The position numbers and the translations under genes were made by a program. From Cardiocondyla obscurior (Eukaryota; Arthropoda; Insecta; Hymenoptera; Formicidae), in assembly GCF_019399895.1 (NCBI RefSeq), contig NC_091883.1, forward strand, positions 476,377 through 540,376: a DNA stretch of 64,000 nucleotides, read 5' to 3'. Shown one piece after another: positions 44,272-55,972 of this stretch. Below the pieces are notes generated by a model that was not told where the DNA came from, ran no database searches, and saw only the letters and a program-made list of their open reading frames with translations. The stretch's first letter is position 1, and every line of letters starts with the position of its first letter.

Positions 44272-45453
44272 TGTCACGTCCTGATAAATGTAATTATTTA
44301 GTCCGTTTTTTAGTCAATTCATTTAAGAACTTTACCCGGGACCGGACAAGGATTGCGAGATTATTTCTTTGCTTTTAATCGTCTGGACCGAAAAGATAAA
44401 GATTTCTGTAAGTCACAAAACGCGGATCAGTTTTAGGAATTATATTAAAATTCGGATAATTGATCTGGAAATCAATCAAAATTAATTTATATCTTGGTTT
44501 ATTTAATTCAGTTATTCGTTTTAATTTCTGGATTAGGGAGAAAGGATTTTGTTTCGTTTCAAGGGCTCTCTTGACCTGGTATCGGAGTCGTTTTATTTGA
44601 ACTCGTTTACCGGCGCGTTTCTTCATTAGAAATTTCAAAATCTAAATTATTCATTCAGCGGCGGCAGCAGAAAATCTTCGGAAATCTTTTTGCGCGCGCT
44701 CCATAAAGAAGCGACCAAACCCAACGCGACACTCTTCGTCCGCGAGGTTCTACAGAAACACCTCCAAGGAATAAATAATATTTAACTCAACTCTTTTCAA
44801 TTCAAAAATTCCGACACCAAAATCAAGTTAAATCAAAATAAAATATTAAAGTTAAATTATCAAATAACAATTTATTTAAATAAAATATTTACCTTAAATA
44901 TCCAATTAATTTTTAAAATCTCTCACAATCTTTCCAAAGATCTTTTACTTTCAATCTCTCTAGGTTTTAGCTCAACTTCCTTGATCCTCTCGCTCAATTA
45001 TTCCTTAAACTCAATCGGAATCAAACAACTCTTTCTGACCATCAATCGCTTCATTCACAATGCTCTGTATTCTTTCACAATTGATTGATTAATTAATTAA
45101 CTGACTATCTGACTAACTAACTGCTCGCGCTTCTTCGCACGTTCTTTTATAGAATGTGGATCCCCTTGTCCCCGCTAAAGACTTGGTTCACCACCTCTTT
45201 TGAAATCAAGGAGGAAGGGTACTTTAAGATCGATAATTTCATATAGCTAATTAGTAACAGCTCTACCCGTTGATGTTCGATCGATAAAATCATATAGCTT
45301 ATTCGCCTCGGTCCCCGATGGTAACCGGCTTGGTCCCACCCGGTGTCAGTCACTTATTGTTCTTTAAATAGAATTGGTTTTAAATTTCGTTGCATTCCAA
45401 AGTTTATTCCCACAGTTTATTATTTTAAATATTAAATTTGTCAACACGTGACA
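44272..45453 (-). repeat. 3' LTR of element C (1182 bp)
   Basis: On the minus strand TGTCACG...CGTGACA. About 95% identical to LTR A by eye. It carries the TATA box (near 45145-45155) and the small ORF. Confidence 0.92.
44375..44626 (-). CDS. LTR-encoded small basic protein, element C 3' LTR
   Basis: 83 residues, start MKKRAGKR, end GPDD, same length as in A (9452-9703) with a few substitutions and no stop. Function unknown. Confidence 0.58.
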   Translation of the reverse strand: MKKRAGKRVQIKRLRYQVKRALETKQNPFSLIQKLKRITELNKPRYKLILIDFQINYPNFNIIPKTDPRFVTYRNLYLFGPDD

Positions 45454-45498
45454 CCTTCCCCCTTAAGTCATACGTAGTACATTATGTTACTACGTATG
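45454..45498 (-). promoter_or_regulatory. Polypurine tract and hairpin of element C
   Basis: Polypurine tract 45464-45454 touches the LTR; the 11-bp stem (45469-45479 with 45488-45498) is identical to that of A. Confidence 0.75.
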
Positions 45499-45809
45499 GC
45501 AAGCATTGAAATATCTACTTCTGTTGAAAAAATTTCATACAAATTTACATATTTTCTTAGCTCATGGGTATTTGACGCTTATTTTCTTTATGTTTTCTTT
45601 ATATCGCTCTCAAGACGCTCTCTTTTCCTCTTTTTTTTTTTTTATATTGCATTATTTATTTTATTATAAAGATATAAGATTTTATATAGATATTTTCAAT
45701 TTAATATATTATAAAATATAAATGTCTATAATAGTTTGATTTTAATTTATAATATAGTATGATTTAATATTACTTAAATATATATTCTGATATAAAAATG
45801 TATATATGT
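45499..45809 (-). other. AT-rich 3' tail of element C, distal part
   Basis: The first ~150 bp match A (8430-8570); the remainder is diverged AT-rich sequence with no gene. It ends at the target duplication ATGT of the next insertion. Confidence 0.6.
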
Positions 45810-46877
45810 TGTCACGATATCTCTTATTATTCTCTCCTCCCGGAGGAGAGAGTCGTGATCAAAAAGGGACGACCGTGCACGGACGAAAAATCCGTGCACC
45901 GACGTGCCACGAGGGGTAGGGAGGGAGGAGGGGTCGCGGTACCTCGGCCGTATTCCGGCGCGGGACGGCGGAATCTTGCACGAACACGAATTTTGGGCGC
46001 CAGGCACGGGCCTCGCCGTGCCGATTTTTATCTCGGACTAGTTATCCGGTCCTCGATAATTCCGACCTAATTTGAATCGCCGTCACGCGCGGGGGCTAGC
46101 CCATTCGAACGGAGAGGGGTGGGGTATAGCACGCGGAATTCTCGGACAAACGGGAACGACGACACAAAATAAGACGTACGCGAACACGACCATAAACAGA
46201 GGATCCGTTTATTAGGTTCAACGGAACCAACAATTATATAAAAAAAATAACAAAAATTAGAATAAGCGCACGAGAGTGAAATCTTCTCGCGTCGGCCCTG
46301 GATGTTGTGATGCCGGCCACGCGTCTCCCCTGCACGCGACGTGCCTCCACGGGACACCGCGGCACGAAAGAATTTACGCGAAAACTCGCCTGTCGTCAAC
46401 GAAATCGCGGGGTTTCAGTTCCCGACCTCGGCCGCTGCCGAGGGCTCTCCGTGTGGACGCGGTGTACGACCGTCTCTCAAATTATTACGATTGCTAGCGC
46501 AAATAAATCGGGTCTGTGTCTCCCGCGGGGTCCCGCCACCGGCCTTCAGACGCCCGTTGACGGCCACTCTCTAACGTTAACTCTAGCCTCACGACGACAA
46601 TCTACCAAAGAAAATTAACAGGCCCGCGTGCCCGTTCCATGTGGCCGGGTATCGTCTGAAGCCGCGTCGGTCTCCCCGGGAGGCGGAGGGCCGTACAATG
46701 TAACAATTCCGCAGTGCGGGTGGAGGATCTCACCGAAATGTGCGTCCCGGCTCCTGCGTCGTACTCGCTCTCTCGCTCCTCTCGTCTCCCCGATCTCGAT
46801 CTCGCTTCCGCTCGCTCGCTTCTATCACTAGGGCCCTAACGCCTATTCTACCGCCCGCCTTGGTCGCCAGTCCGCAC

Positions 46878-47320
46878 CAGTGATGGGAATTTTAGCTCCG
46901 AGCAACATCGATGTTGCTGGAGTGGGGAACCACGCACACACGCCAGCGTCCTGTCGGTGAGCGCGCTTCGTTCGGCCTCGCTCGGCTTCGCTCGGCTTTC
47001 AGAAGAGGACAGATATATATATGTTCCGTCTTCGTCGCACCGAGGCAGCTACGATTCGTAGCCTTCGAGTTACGGTGACTAAGACGAGTCCTCGCATCGT
47101 GCGAGCCGCGTGAATCGCGGGCACCAAGATGCATGTTTTTTTACAGGCTGTATGTTAGAATATGATGTGGTCTTCCGCACTACCCAGGAGGTGCCACTTA
47201 CAGTGCGTTAGGTTTTTTAATGTGGACCTTCGCCAGTAGCCATATCATACCACATTTCTGAATTGTCCAACACGCAAAGTGTCCGACAAACTTAATATTA
47301 AATTGTTAATAAACTGTCTA
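46878..47320 (+). repeat. hAT copy 2, 5' terminal inverted repeat
   Basis: CAGTGATGGG start, 18-bp palindrome AGCAACATCGATGTTGCT, and two subterminal motifs at its inner end. Confidence 0.85.
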
Positions 47321-47425
47321 ACACGTAAAATGTCCGACAGAATGCGTAACTATATGTAGGAAGGATAATTTTTACGGGAGTAAATGAAAAGAAAAGCGGC
47401 AATATTAGTTATTTAAATTTTTATT

Positions 47426-48008
47426 TTAATTATAAATATTATAAAAAAATTGATGTACAATTAGGTGTCCGCCCCGGCCTCGCATGCCGCCCCGGCCTCG
47501 CATGCCGCCCCGGCCTCGCATGCCGCCCCGGCCTCGCATGCCGCCTCGGTCTCGCATGCCGCCCCGGCCTCGCATGCCGCCCCGGCCTCTCCAAAAACTC
47601 TCTCGCGACCGTCCGGCCGCGTAACCTCTTTTTCGTTTTTCTAAAATGTATAAATAAAAAAATAAGTATATACTAAATATAAATAATAAATATGAATTTA
47701 AATATTGTTATTACTTTGCTGCTTCTGCTGCTCCTGCTGCTGCGGCTGCGGCTGCTGCTCCTGCTGCTGCGGCTGCGGCTGTTGCTCCTGCTGCTGCGGC
47801 TGCGGCTGCGGATGCGGCTGCGGCTGTTGTTGCAGCTCTTCCTGCAACTGCTTATACGTTTGCAGAAGTGAGGTAATTTTATGCTCTACCTCCATGAGCC
47901 GCTCTAACGCACTATTTTCTAAAAAATGAAAAAAGTATTAATTTTACAATATATGAATTACAAAAAAAATAACAATTATGTATATTACTTACGAGGATTT
48001 TCGCTCAT
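47426..48008 (-). CDS. Second gene of the hAT element: coiled-coil, Q/P-rich, RGG-box protein (three exons)
   Basis: Exon 1 48008-47993 (MSENP), intron 47992-47919 (GTAAGT...TTTTTTAG, 74 nt), exon 2 47918-47715, intron 47714-47641 (GTAATA...CATTTTAG, 74 nt), exon 3 47640-47426 ending TAA. The coding sum 16+204+215 = 435 nt gives 144 residues in one frame. Exon 2 encodes a leucine-spaced coiled coil and a Q/P-rich stretch. Exon 3 encodes a basic KKRKRGYAAGR start and about six RGRGGM repeats, made by an 18-bp tandem repeat that preserves frame. Copy 1 keeps all splice sites and the exon 3 frame. It faces away from the transposase across ~310 bp, probably a shared bidirectional promoter. RGG boxes usually bind RNA; the role is unknown. 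Confidence 0.68.
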
Positions 48009-48321
48009 CTTTAGATGATTTCGCTCGCTTTTAGACGTCTACTGCTCGTTTAAAACTTTGTAAGCGATTATATACAATACATTTGTTTTGCCCTAAGCTA
48101 CGAGCGCTTCGTGACCGCGAGCAGAAACAATAAATAAAATATTATTATATATACTGAAAGTACTTCTACAGTTAAATTAGTATATATTGACAGTTCATTT
48201 GCTCAATTGTAATAGCTTTTGTGAGAAATAATTATTACAGAAAGCTGCAACAGATTGTAAGTCTATTCAATTTATTTTTTATTTTTTCGTATCTAATATT
48301 TATAATATATAAAACATTAAA

Positions 48322-48771
48322 ATGTGCGATTTATTGAAAAAGAAAGCTAAGCGAAGCTTTGTTGAAGCTTGGCTTTCTGATGATCGCTATAAATCTTGGA
48401 TACGAAAAGTTCCTTCAGATGATAGTTTATATCATTGTATTATTTGTAAAAAAGATTTTTCGTGCAATACATGTGTATCACGACATGCGGATTCTGCGTG
48501 TCATAATGAGAAAATTAATGAAACCGATTTAGAAACAAATAATGACGCAAACGAGAAAAATATTAGTTACGGGGCACGGCAAACATTCCGACAACAATGG
48601 TTAGATATTGAAATATTTAAACCATGGTTGCGCGAAGTATCACATAATAAAAAATTATGTTTTTGTACATTTTGTGAAATGTATATGGTGGCTAAATTAT
48701 CAAATATTTATCGTCATGCAGAATCCGAAGTACATATTATTAACAATGAAAATAGAAAAAAAAAGATATAA
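48322..48771 (+). CDS. hAT transposase ORF1 (two BED-like zinc fingers), copy 2
   Basis: 149 residues with ATG at 48322 (MCDLLKKK). Two C-x2-C...H-x5-H fingers as in copy 1. It ends just after an A9 run (48756-48764); ORF2 is open in the -1 frame across this run. The ATG here supports the start missing in copy 1. Confidence 0.78.
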   Translation: MCDLLKKKAKRSFVEAWLSDDRYKSWIRKVPSDDSLYHCIICKKDFSCNTCVSRHADSACHNEKINETDLETNNDANEKNISYGARQTFRQQWLDIEIFKPWLREVSHNKKLCFCTFCEMYMVAKLSNIYRHAESEVHIINNENRKKKI

Positions 48772-50614
48772 ATGATATGTGTGACAAAAATATGAACGTG
48801 GAATCACTTGTGCCGTTTGATGATGAAAAGAAGGCAGCAGAAATTCGATATGCTGCATTTATTGCTGAAAAAAATATTTCATTCGAAACGGCACAAGATA
48901 TTCTAACATTGTTTAAAGAAATAGGAAAAGATTCTAAAATAATAAAAGGCATGACAATGAATCGAAAAAAATGTAAAGGAATTATTTCCAACGTTTTATG
49001 TCCGATAGAAACAAATCGTGTAGTTGACATATTACAAAATAATAAATTTTCAATTTTTGTAGATGAAACATCAGACATTTCGAATCAGAAATGGATGACG
49101 TTTCTTGTGCGGTATGTTGATCCTGAAACGTTAGATAGTCGTTCACAATTAGTAAAATTAATAAATATTGACGCAAAAATAGCAGCGCGGAAAAATTATT
49201 TGATGCATTTTTAAATGAAATGTGGAAATTGCAAATTCCATTTCAAAATATAATTGCTATGTCATGCGACAATGCACATGTTATGGTGGGCAAATATTCA
49301 TCTTTTAAAACAAAACTTCAAAAGTTTTGTCATAAATTATTAACATTTTCATGCCCGTGCCATTCCGCAGCTTTAATTGCACATAATGCATGTAGTAAAA
49401 TTCCAGAACATTGCGAAGAATTTGTTAAAAAAGTAGCAACTTTTATCAACAGTAGTCCGAAACGTTCGGCTATTTTTGAAGAATTTGCTATAAGTTTTCA
49501 GGAAACAAACCGCAAAATTTTAAAGTTGTCAGATACACGATGGCTTTCTCGATATTCAAGTATTGAACGACTTCTTGAGTACTGGAATACTCTATTTCTG
49601 TTTTTAACTGAAATAGTAGTAAATGAAAAAACAAAATCTGGAGAATATATACTTTCTATAATGCAAAAACCTGATACAAAAGCTTACCTATTATTTTTAA
49701 AACATATTTTATATCATTTTAATTCTTTCAATCTCTTTTTCCAAAGCCTAGAAACAAGAATCCAAGTATTAAACAGAAAATCTTTAGAATTTTTATGTGG
49801 CATTTGTAGAAATTTCTTAAAACCTGAGCTATTAAGCAGTTTAAAAGAAATTGATATGCCAGAGTTTGATAAAACAGAAAATCAAATTTCAATAAATGAA
49901 ATATATTTAGGAGAAGAATGTCAAATATATCTAAATAATTTAATTACGGAAGGACATGCAGACGTTGTTGCAAACATTCGACGAGATTGTTTGCAATTTT
50001 ACGTAACAGCTGCACAAGACATTTGTAAAAGGCTACCAATACGTGATGCCTTTTTATCAAAATTAAAAGTTTTTGAATTTAATACGGCTTTACGCGATAG
50101 TAATAGAGAAAGTTCATTTTGTGATGTCTCTTATATCGTGAGCACCTTTGGAGGCTTTGATGAAAAAGATTTGAAGAAAGAGTGGTTTGCATTATACAAA
50201 GATTTTTCAGAATCAGATAAAGATTTGTTAGCAATATTAGAGTTTGATGAATTGTGGAAAAAAATTTTAAAAAGTCATCGATATCCTAATTTAAAGTCTG
50301 TCTTGAATGCTGTTAGATCATTGCCAAATTCAAATGCCGATTCCGAAAGAATCTTTTCCTTTTTACCAGATATAAAAACTAAAAAACGAAACAAACTTGC
50401 ACTTGCAAACGTAAATGCTTTATGCGTGTTTAAGTCAGCATTAAAAGCGAGAAAGGAAACCGCTCTAAATATTAACATCAATGAAGAGCATTTATCTTTA
50501 ATGTCAACAGACAAATTATATTCTACATGTCATAAAAAACAAGAAAGTCATCTAACATTATATACTGCAGATGATTGTGACATGGCTGGTCCTTCCTCGT
50601 CTACAATGCTATAA
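48756..50614 (+). pseudogene. hAT transposase ORF2, copy 2, frameshifted by one base
   Basis: Open to 49214, then in another frame from about 49200 to 50614. An A5 run at 49175-49179 replaces the A6 of copy 1, a one-base deletion. VDETSD lies before and CDNAHVM and NADSERIFS after the break, so the catalytic core is split. Otherwise about 97% identical to copy 1. Confidence 0.88.
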
Positions 50615-50649
50615 ATAATTTATTTATGAAAAAAAAAGTTTAATAATTA

Positions 50650-50970
50650 TCAATTCAATATTAAGTTTGTCGGACACTTTGCGTGTTGGACAGTTTATTT
50701 ATTATTAATTCAATATTAAGTTTGTCGGACACTTTGCGTGTTGGACAGTTTATTTATTATTAATTTAAAATTAAATTTGTCGGACACTTTGCGTGTTGGA
50801 CAGTTTTTTTTTAATCAATTTAAAATTAAATTTGTCGGACACTTTGCGTGTTGGACAGTTTTTTTTTTATCAATTCAATATTAAGTTTGTCGGACACTTT
50901 GCGTGTTGGACAGTTTATTTATTAACAATTTAATATTAAGTTTGTCGGACACTTTGCGTGTTGGACAATT
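50650..50970 (+). repeat. Subterminal tandem array, hAT copy 2 (six units)
   Basis: Same GTCGGACACTTTGCGTGTTGG units as 26515-27125, half as many. Confidence 0.85.
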
Positions 50971-51333
50971 CAGAAATGTGGTATGATATGGCTACTGGCG
51001 AAGGTCCACGTTAAAAAACCTAACGCACTGTAAGTGGCACCTCCTGGGTAGTGCGGAAGACCACATTATATTCTAACATACAGCCTGTAAAAAAACATGC
51101 ATCTTGGTGCCCGCGATTCACGCGGCTCGCACGATGCGAGGACTCGTCTTAGTCACCGTAACTCGAAGGCTACGAATCGTAGCTGCCTCGGTGCGACGAA
51201 GACGGAACATATATATATCTGTCCTCTTCTGAAAGCCGAGCGAGGCGCGCTCACCGACAGGACGCCGGCGTGTGTGCGTAGTCCCCCACTCCAGCAACAT
51301 CGATGTTGCTCGGAGCTAAAATTCCCATCACTG
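50920..51333 (-). repeat. hAT copy 2, 3' terminal inverted repeat
   Basis: Reverse complement of 46878-47320, ending CCCATCACTG, followed by GTCCGCAC. Confidence 0.85.
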
Positions 51334-52001
51334 GTCCGCACGGAAGAGAGCGAGGACCGCGCGAATTTTCGGCACGAGGCCCGGCGCATCCCCACTCTCG
51401 CGCTTCGCGGATTTTTCCGCGCTACGTTGCCGATTTCCCGCGTAAGCCGCTGCCCCCACAGAGCCCTATCGGCACTAGCCGGTTGGCGCGGGTTTCGGAT
51501 CGTCCGTTGTCGCAACAATTCTTCCGCAGGTGGTTTTCGGCGTGGAAAGGTGCAGGCGACAAGCCTCCTCCACGGTTCTCGGGATGGGTGGCCTCCCATC
51601 CTGGGCCCGTATCCGGTCACCCCTTTCTTCCGGAAGTCGGCGCCCCCGCCCATGGCCCGCTCCTCTCGGCGAGGATAGTCGACATCTCGGCAACATACGG
51701 TAATAACATGATCCAAAAATCGCGATCATTACTCTCGGTTTCGACATCAATCAAAAAGAAAACCCCTGGGGGCTTCCGCGACCCCTCCCCGCTCTCGTCT
51801 CTTCGCGACTTCCTTAGCGCCACTGCGCTTTTGTGACGGCCGCGGGGAGCTGCACCGAAGCAGCTAAAGCCGCCACGTCACAATGTATAACATAATTCGG
51901 TATAATATTACATAATTCAGTATAATATAACATAATTCGGTATAATATAACATAATTTGGTATAATATTATTTTATTATTTAATATAAATGTATATATAA
52001 T

Positions 52002-52671
52002 TTAATTTTCTCTTCCGTCTTCTGGTATTAACATTCCAAATTGATACGGTTTAAATATGTGATAGGCCCGTCTTCCGCATCCTCTTTTTACCATTTCTTG
52101 CACCACGTCTTTTGCTTCTTCCAGTCCTGTCGCCGCTTTTGTTAATTCTACTACTGCATGATATTCATTAATACAGTTCTTTATTTTAATCCATCCCTTA
52201 TAACCTTCGATTAAATACTTAATTGTCTTAATATCTTTGTCGGTCCATCCCCGGTTCGTTCGGGGTTCTATTAGGGCCAGGCTGCATTTATTGGCCTGCC
52301 ACGGGGTTTCCTTAAATCTATCTTCCAGTTCATAACAGTTATATTTCCCTGTTTCTATTCTTCTTCCTATATCCTTTAAATTTACAATTATTTTGTGTTC
52401 TTCTTTAATTTCCTCGATTACCCCTATACCATTTTCCTCTTTCTTTTGTTACAATTTCCATTCCTACAAATATTTGTTCTGGAAATAAGCTTTTGTTTCG
52501 CCCTATGCGCTCCATCCTTCTTTGTAAATATTCATTTAATTCCTCATGGTCATCTGCTCCGTTTTTTAGCTGCACATAGAATGTGTCCGGCGTCTCTACT
52601 TTGATTATCCGTACTTCAAATTCCGCCCTGGCTAGATTCCTTAAATTTATTTTCCTGATTGTGTTTTCCAT
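52002..52671 (-). pseudogene. Tudor-domain accessory protein 2, element C, frameshifted
   Basis: Reads from ATG 52671 through FYVQL and WYRG, then loses two bases near 52430 relative to A and stops at 52405. The remainder to 52002 is homologous in another frame (ETPWQ, IEPRT, RGCGRRAYHI). About 15-20% residue divergence from A's Tudor-2. Confidence 0.75.
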
Positions 52672-53147
52672 TTTATTTTTTCTAAAAGAAAATTAATTTT
52701 TTTTAAATATTTTTTTGTTTAATTTAATTTCTGAATGTTTTTTTTTTTTTTTTTTAGAAAATATTAAAGTCTGTTACCTCTAAGCTCCTTTTTTTTTTCT
52801 TTGTTTAATTTTCCTTTAGTTGAAATGACCTCCTTTTTTTTTTTTCACTGAACACTAAATTTCTTTATATTAATTTCTTTTCTCGTCGATCTTTACTCTC
52901 TGGCTGCTAATTGCCGACTGACTAAATGATTCAATAAAGACATGTTACCTGAGCTTAGAGATAACGTTGTTTTGGATTCTGTTGCTCCTTTTTTTCTTGA
53001 CCATTATAAAGGTTTAACTACTATACTTTAAAATTTATTTACATCGACTTTTCTTATTCATTTTTATTTTACTGATTTAAAATTAATTTTCTTTTATAAT
53101 TGTTTTATACATTATTTTCTTAATAATATTTATTTAATTGTTATATC
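52672..53147 (-). promoter_or_regulatory. Spacer with candidate Inr/DPE promoter and small intron for Tudor-2, element C
   Basis: The Inr/DPE block is identical to A (7181-7214), as are the donor AGAG|GTAACA and acceptor TTCTTTTAG. Long T/A runs near 52740-52757 and 52833-52845 differ in length from A. Confidence 0.4.
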
Positions 53148-53774
53148 TTAAAATTTATTTGCTGATTTTCTCTTTGCATATCCTTTTTTAATTAGTTGAG
53201 TTCCTATGTCTTCTTTTTCTTCATATCCTCTTGAAATTTTTGTAAATATTACTGCTACTTCTTCATAGTTGATAACTTTTTCTATTTTTATTTTTTCTTG
53301 TTGTCCTTCCAAAAGATATTTAATCATTTTATTTTCTCTTTCACCCCAACCCCAGCTTGTTTTGGGTTCAATTTGTGTTAATTTGCATTTAATGATTTGC
53401 CATGGGGTTTCTCTAAATCTTTCTTCTAATTTGTAACAATTTAATTTTGATTTTAAAACCTCTTGTGCTGAGTCCTTTAAATCTATTCTTATTTGGTTAA
53501 AATCTATTTCTTTTTCCACTCTTCCTCTTTGCCATCGTCCTTTTTCTTTTATTGCAATCGTTTTTCCTTTTTTAATTTCGTCCGGGAATAATATGTTCTC
53601 ATCTTTTATTCTTTCCATCCTCTTTCCAAAATAATCCATCAGTTCTTTATGTTCATCCATTCCTTTTTTGAATTGTATATATATTGCGTTTGGTGATTCT
53701 ACTTTTATTACTTTTACTACTTGTTCCGTTTTTAACATCTTCATTAAATCGTGTACTTGGATATAGCTTTCCAT
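53148..53774 (-). CDS. Tudor-domain accessory protein 1, element C
   Basis: 208 residues, intact, about three substitutions from A's Tudor-1 (E/K near residue 88, R/K near 108, G/E near 155). Same acceptor just before the ATG. See 6333-6959 for motifs. Confidence 0.72.
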   Translation of the reverse strand: MESYIQVHDLMKMLKTEQVVKVIKVESPNAIYIQFKKGMDEHKELMDYFGKRMERIKDENILFPDEIKKGKTIAIKEKGRWQRGRVEKEIDFNQIRIDLKDSAQEVLKSKLNCYKLEERFRETPWQIIKCKLTQIEPKTSWGWGERENKMIKYLLEGQQEKIKIEKVINYEEVAVIFTKISRGYEEKEDIGTQLIKKGYAKRKSANKF

Positions 53775-53876
53775 TTCTATAAAAAAAATAATTTGTTATA
53801 CATTTTATTATAATTTATAATATTAATTTGGTTTCTTTTAATTAAAATAAATTCATATTATTATTTCTTTATTAAT

Positions 53877-55911
53877 TTATAAACGTGGATAAATATTATA
53901 TTGTTCATTATCAATCTTCCTTTCCGCTGGTTTCCTTTCTTCTTCGATGGTGTATCGCGCTGTTAATTGTTGTTCCAGGCATAGTTTTTCTGAATCCTCT
54001 TGTTGTTCGTTCTTGATTTGATTGTTTTCTTCTTTGATATCTTCTTGTTTATTGTCTTCTTGATTTCTTGTAATTTTCTTCTCTTCTTCATGATTTTTCC
54101 TTTGCGCCAAGTGTATCAACAGATTCGTAACAGAATCCCAAAATGCTCCAATTAAATGTAATGACCATCCGTATATTGTGTGTAACGCATAGCCATGTAT
54201 TACGGTATCGATAATTAATTTCATTGTTCTAATGCAGAAATATATGCCAATTATTCCTGCACTAGCATTTCCGACTGATAAAAATGTTCCCCAAATTTTC
54301 TTCCAAGCATTTTCTGTGATTTTCTTCAAGGTTTTTTCGTCCATCAAATTCGATAACGAAATCCCTTGCGTTAATACTTGCTCCCCACGTACTCCTCGTG
54401 CTACGGTGTTTAAAATGCTTGATTTTTCTGAAGGGAACATAATATGATCCCTGAGGTTTTCCAAATCTTTCATGGTATAAATTCCACTTGCTGCTAAAAA
54501 TCCTGGATCGTTGTAATGCCAAGTTGGTTTCGTCATTGGTTTAATTGTTTCTGGTGTTTTACTATACTCAACATTTGGCGTTATTTTATACCATCCGTCG
54601 TGCAAGTAAAACATCGTTGGTAAAATTCTGCTGCATGGAACTTGCGTCCCTGTTTCGAAAAGAATATGAGTACGCGGTGACATAAAATATGTTTTATTTT
54701 CTCTTGATACCGGTAGCTGTTGATAACACTCTTGTGTATGTTGTACGATTACTTCTACTGGTGTACATCTTGTTATGTGTACGACTTCTCCCGATAACGT
54801 TGCCATGTATCCCGGTCCTTTCATCATCTGGTATGCAAATTCATCCGGTGCTTGTGTTGCGAGGCTCAGCGTATTCTTCAATACGTTCTAATTCACACCG
54901 TTGTTTTATGATATCCGTATATAAATAATTAATTTGTGTTCTTAAATGTCTTTCTACATAGACAAACTTTGAATTTACATATGCAAAAATATCGATGTTC
55001 TCTACCGCAATTGATTTTTTTCGTGTTAACAATTCTCCTTTAGTTGTTTCATAAATGAATAATTTTGGATGTTCTGTTTTAATTAATGTATGTCCGCAAG
55101 GATATTCTTCGCTTATTTGCGTTAATGCAAAAGTGACATCATTAGTTGTCAAGGAATAAACAGTTTGCATTTTTTCATTAATTTTGCTAATCATCTTTCT
55201 CGCTTTTCCTTCATATAAAACATCATAATTATTGAATTTACAATGATCATGAGGTATTGTTTCCCAATATGAAAATTTTCCTTCGATATCTATACATTCT
55301 CCTTCTGAATATTGACATGCTGTTCCCGTATTTAAATGTATTTGATTTGTTTCAATATTTGTTACTGCTCTATGTGAGCTTAGCGTTATTTTAATTATTC
55401 CTTGAACAACTACATTCTGCCATGTTCCGTAAGGATCTGAATATTGAGTTCCGTAACATTTTCCGTCTGTAGTAACTGATCCCGCAAAAATTATTGGTCG
55501 TGTTGTTGTTTGATTTATTTTTAATCCGCTTATGATATTATTCGTATTTACTATTAGTGTTCCTGTTTTGTGCATAGTTTTACATTGATCAATTGAAGTA
55601 TCAAGTATATATTCTGCGAATGCGTTATTAACTATTGATACGTGTGAGTGCATTCCGCAATAAAAGACTGTTCTTGATATTATTATTTTACATTGAATAA
55701 CATTTGTTGATTCGAATTTTGATAACTGTAATAATTGTATCGGCACATCTACCACTTGTGGTTCAATTATTGGTATGTCGCATTCTTCTATCTCTAATAA
55801 CGACACTGTTGTTATATTTAAATTCGTTGTTCCGCAGTCGTATCCGATAATTCCATAAGTTCCGTTTATTAATAGTTGTCCGATGATCATCACGCTAATA
55901 ATTGCCTTTAT
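53877..55911 (-). pseudogene. env: Env-like glycoprotein, element C, start codon lost and frameshifted
   Basis: The acceptor CAG is kept, but the start codon is ATA at 55911-55909 where A has ATG; the next in-frame ATG would remove part of the signal peptide. It has the same mid-gene frameshift as A (frames meet at 54841-54881). The membrane segment and HGYALH...YGW region are intact in the second frame. Confidence 0.78.
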
Positions 55912-55972
55912 CTGTATGAAAACAATAATTGATTTGAGATTGAATATGTTTTAGCGGCACATACTAAATCTC

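Larger units (their letters stand above)
46878..51333 (+). mobile_element. hAT DNA transposon, copy 2 (4456 bp)
   Basis: Same termini as copy 1, with the 8-bp target duplication GTCCGCAC at 46870-46877 and 51334-51341. Same gene layout: transposase on plus, three-exon gene on minus. The TIRs are about 400 bp (46878-47320 and about 50920-51333). Transposase is frameshifted; the minus-strand gene is intact. Confidence 0.95.
45810..51882. mobile_element. Solo-LTR-like insertion (~1.6 kb without the hAT inside)
   Basis: Termini TGTCACGAT...CCACGTCACA, flanked by ATGT on both sides (45806-45809 and 51883-51886), a 4-bp duplication typical of Gypsy integrase. After removal of hAT copy 2 it is about 1609 bp, GC-rich, with an AATAAA-type signal readable on the minus strand near 46215. 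No pol or gag seen. The ORFs in it (45798-46831, 51303-51836) have no recognisable motif. Family unknown; it is unlike LTRs A-E. Confidence 0.65.

Noticed and set aside
46067..46831. GC-rich ORFs in the left half of the solo LTR
   Set aside because: Short, overlapping on both strands, with composition-driven R/P/G content; no motif.
51097..51836. ORFs of 193, 187 and 177 aa on both strands near the hAT2/solo-LTR junction
   Set aside because: They run across the TIR into GC-rich LTR sequence, overlap in several frames, and have no recognisable domain.
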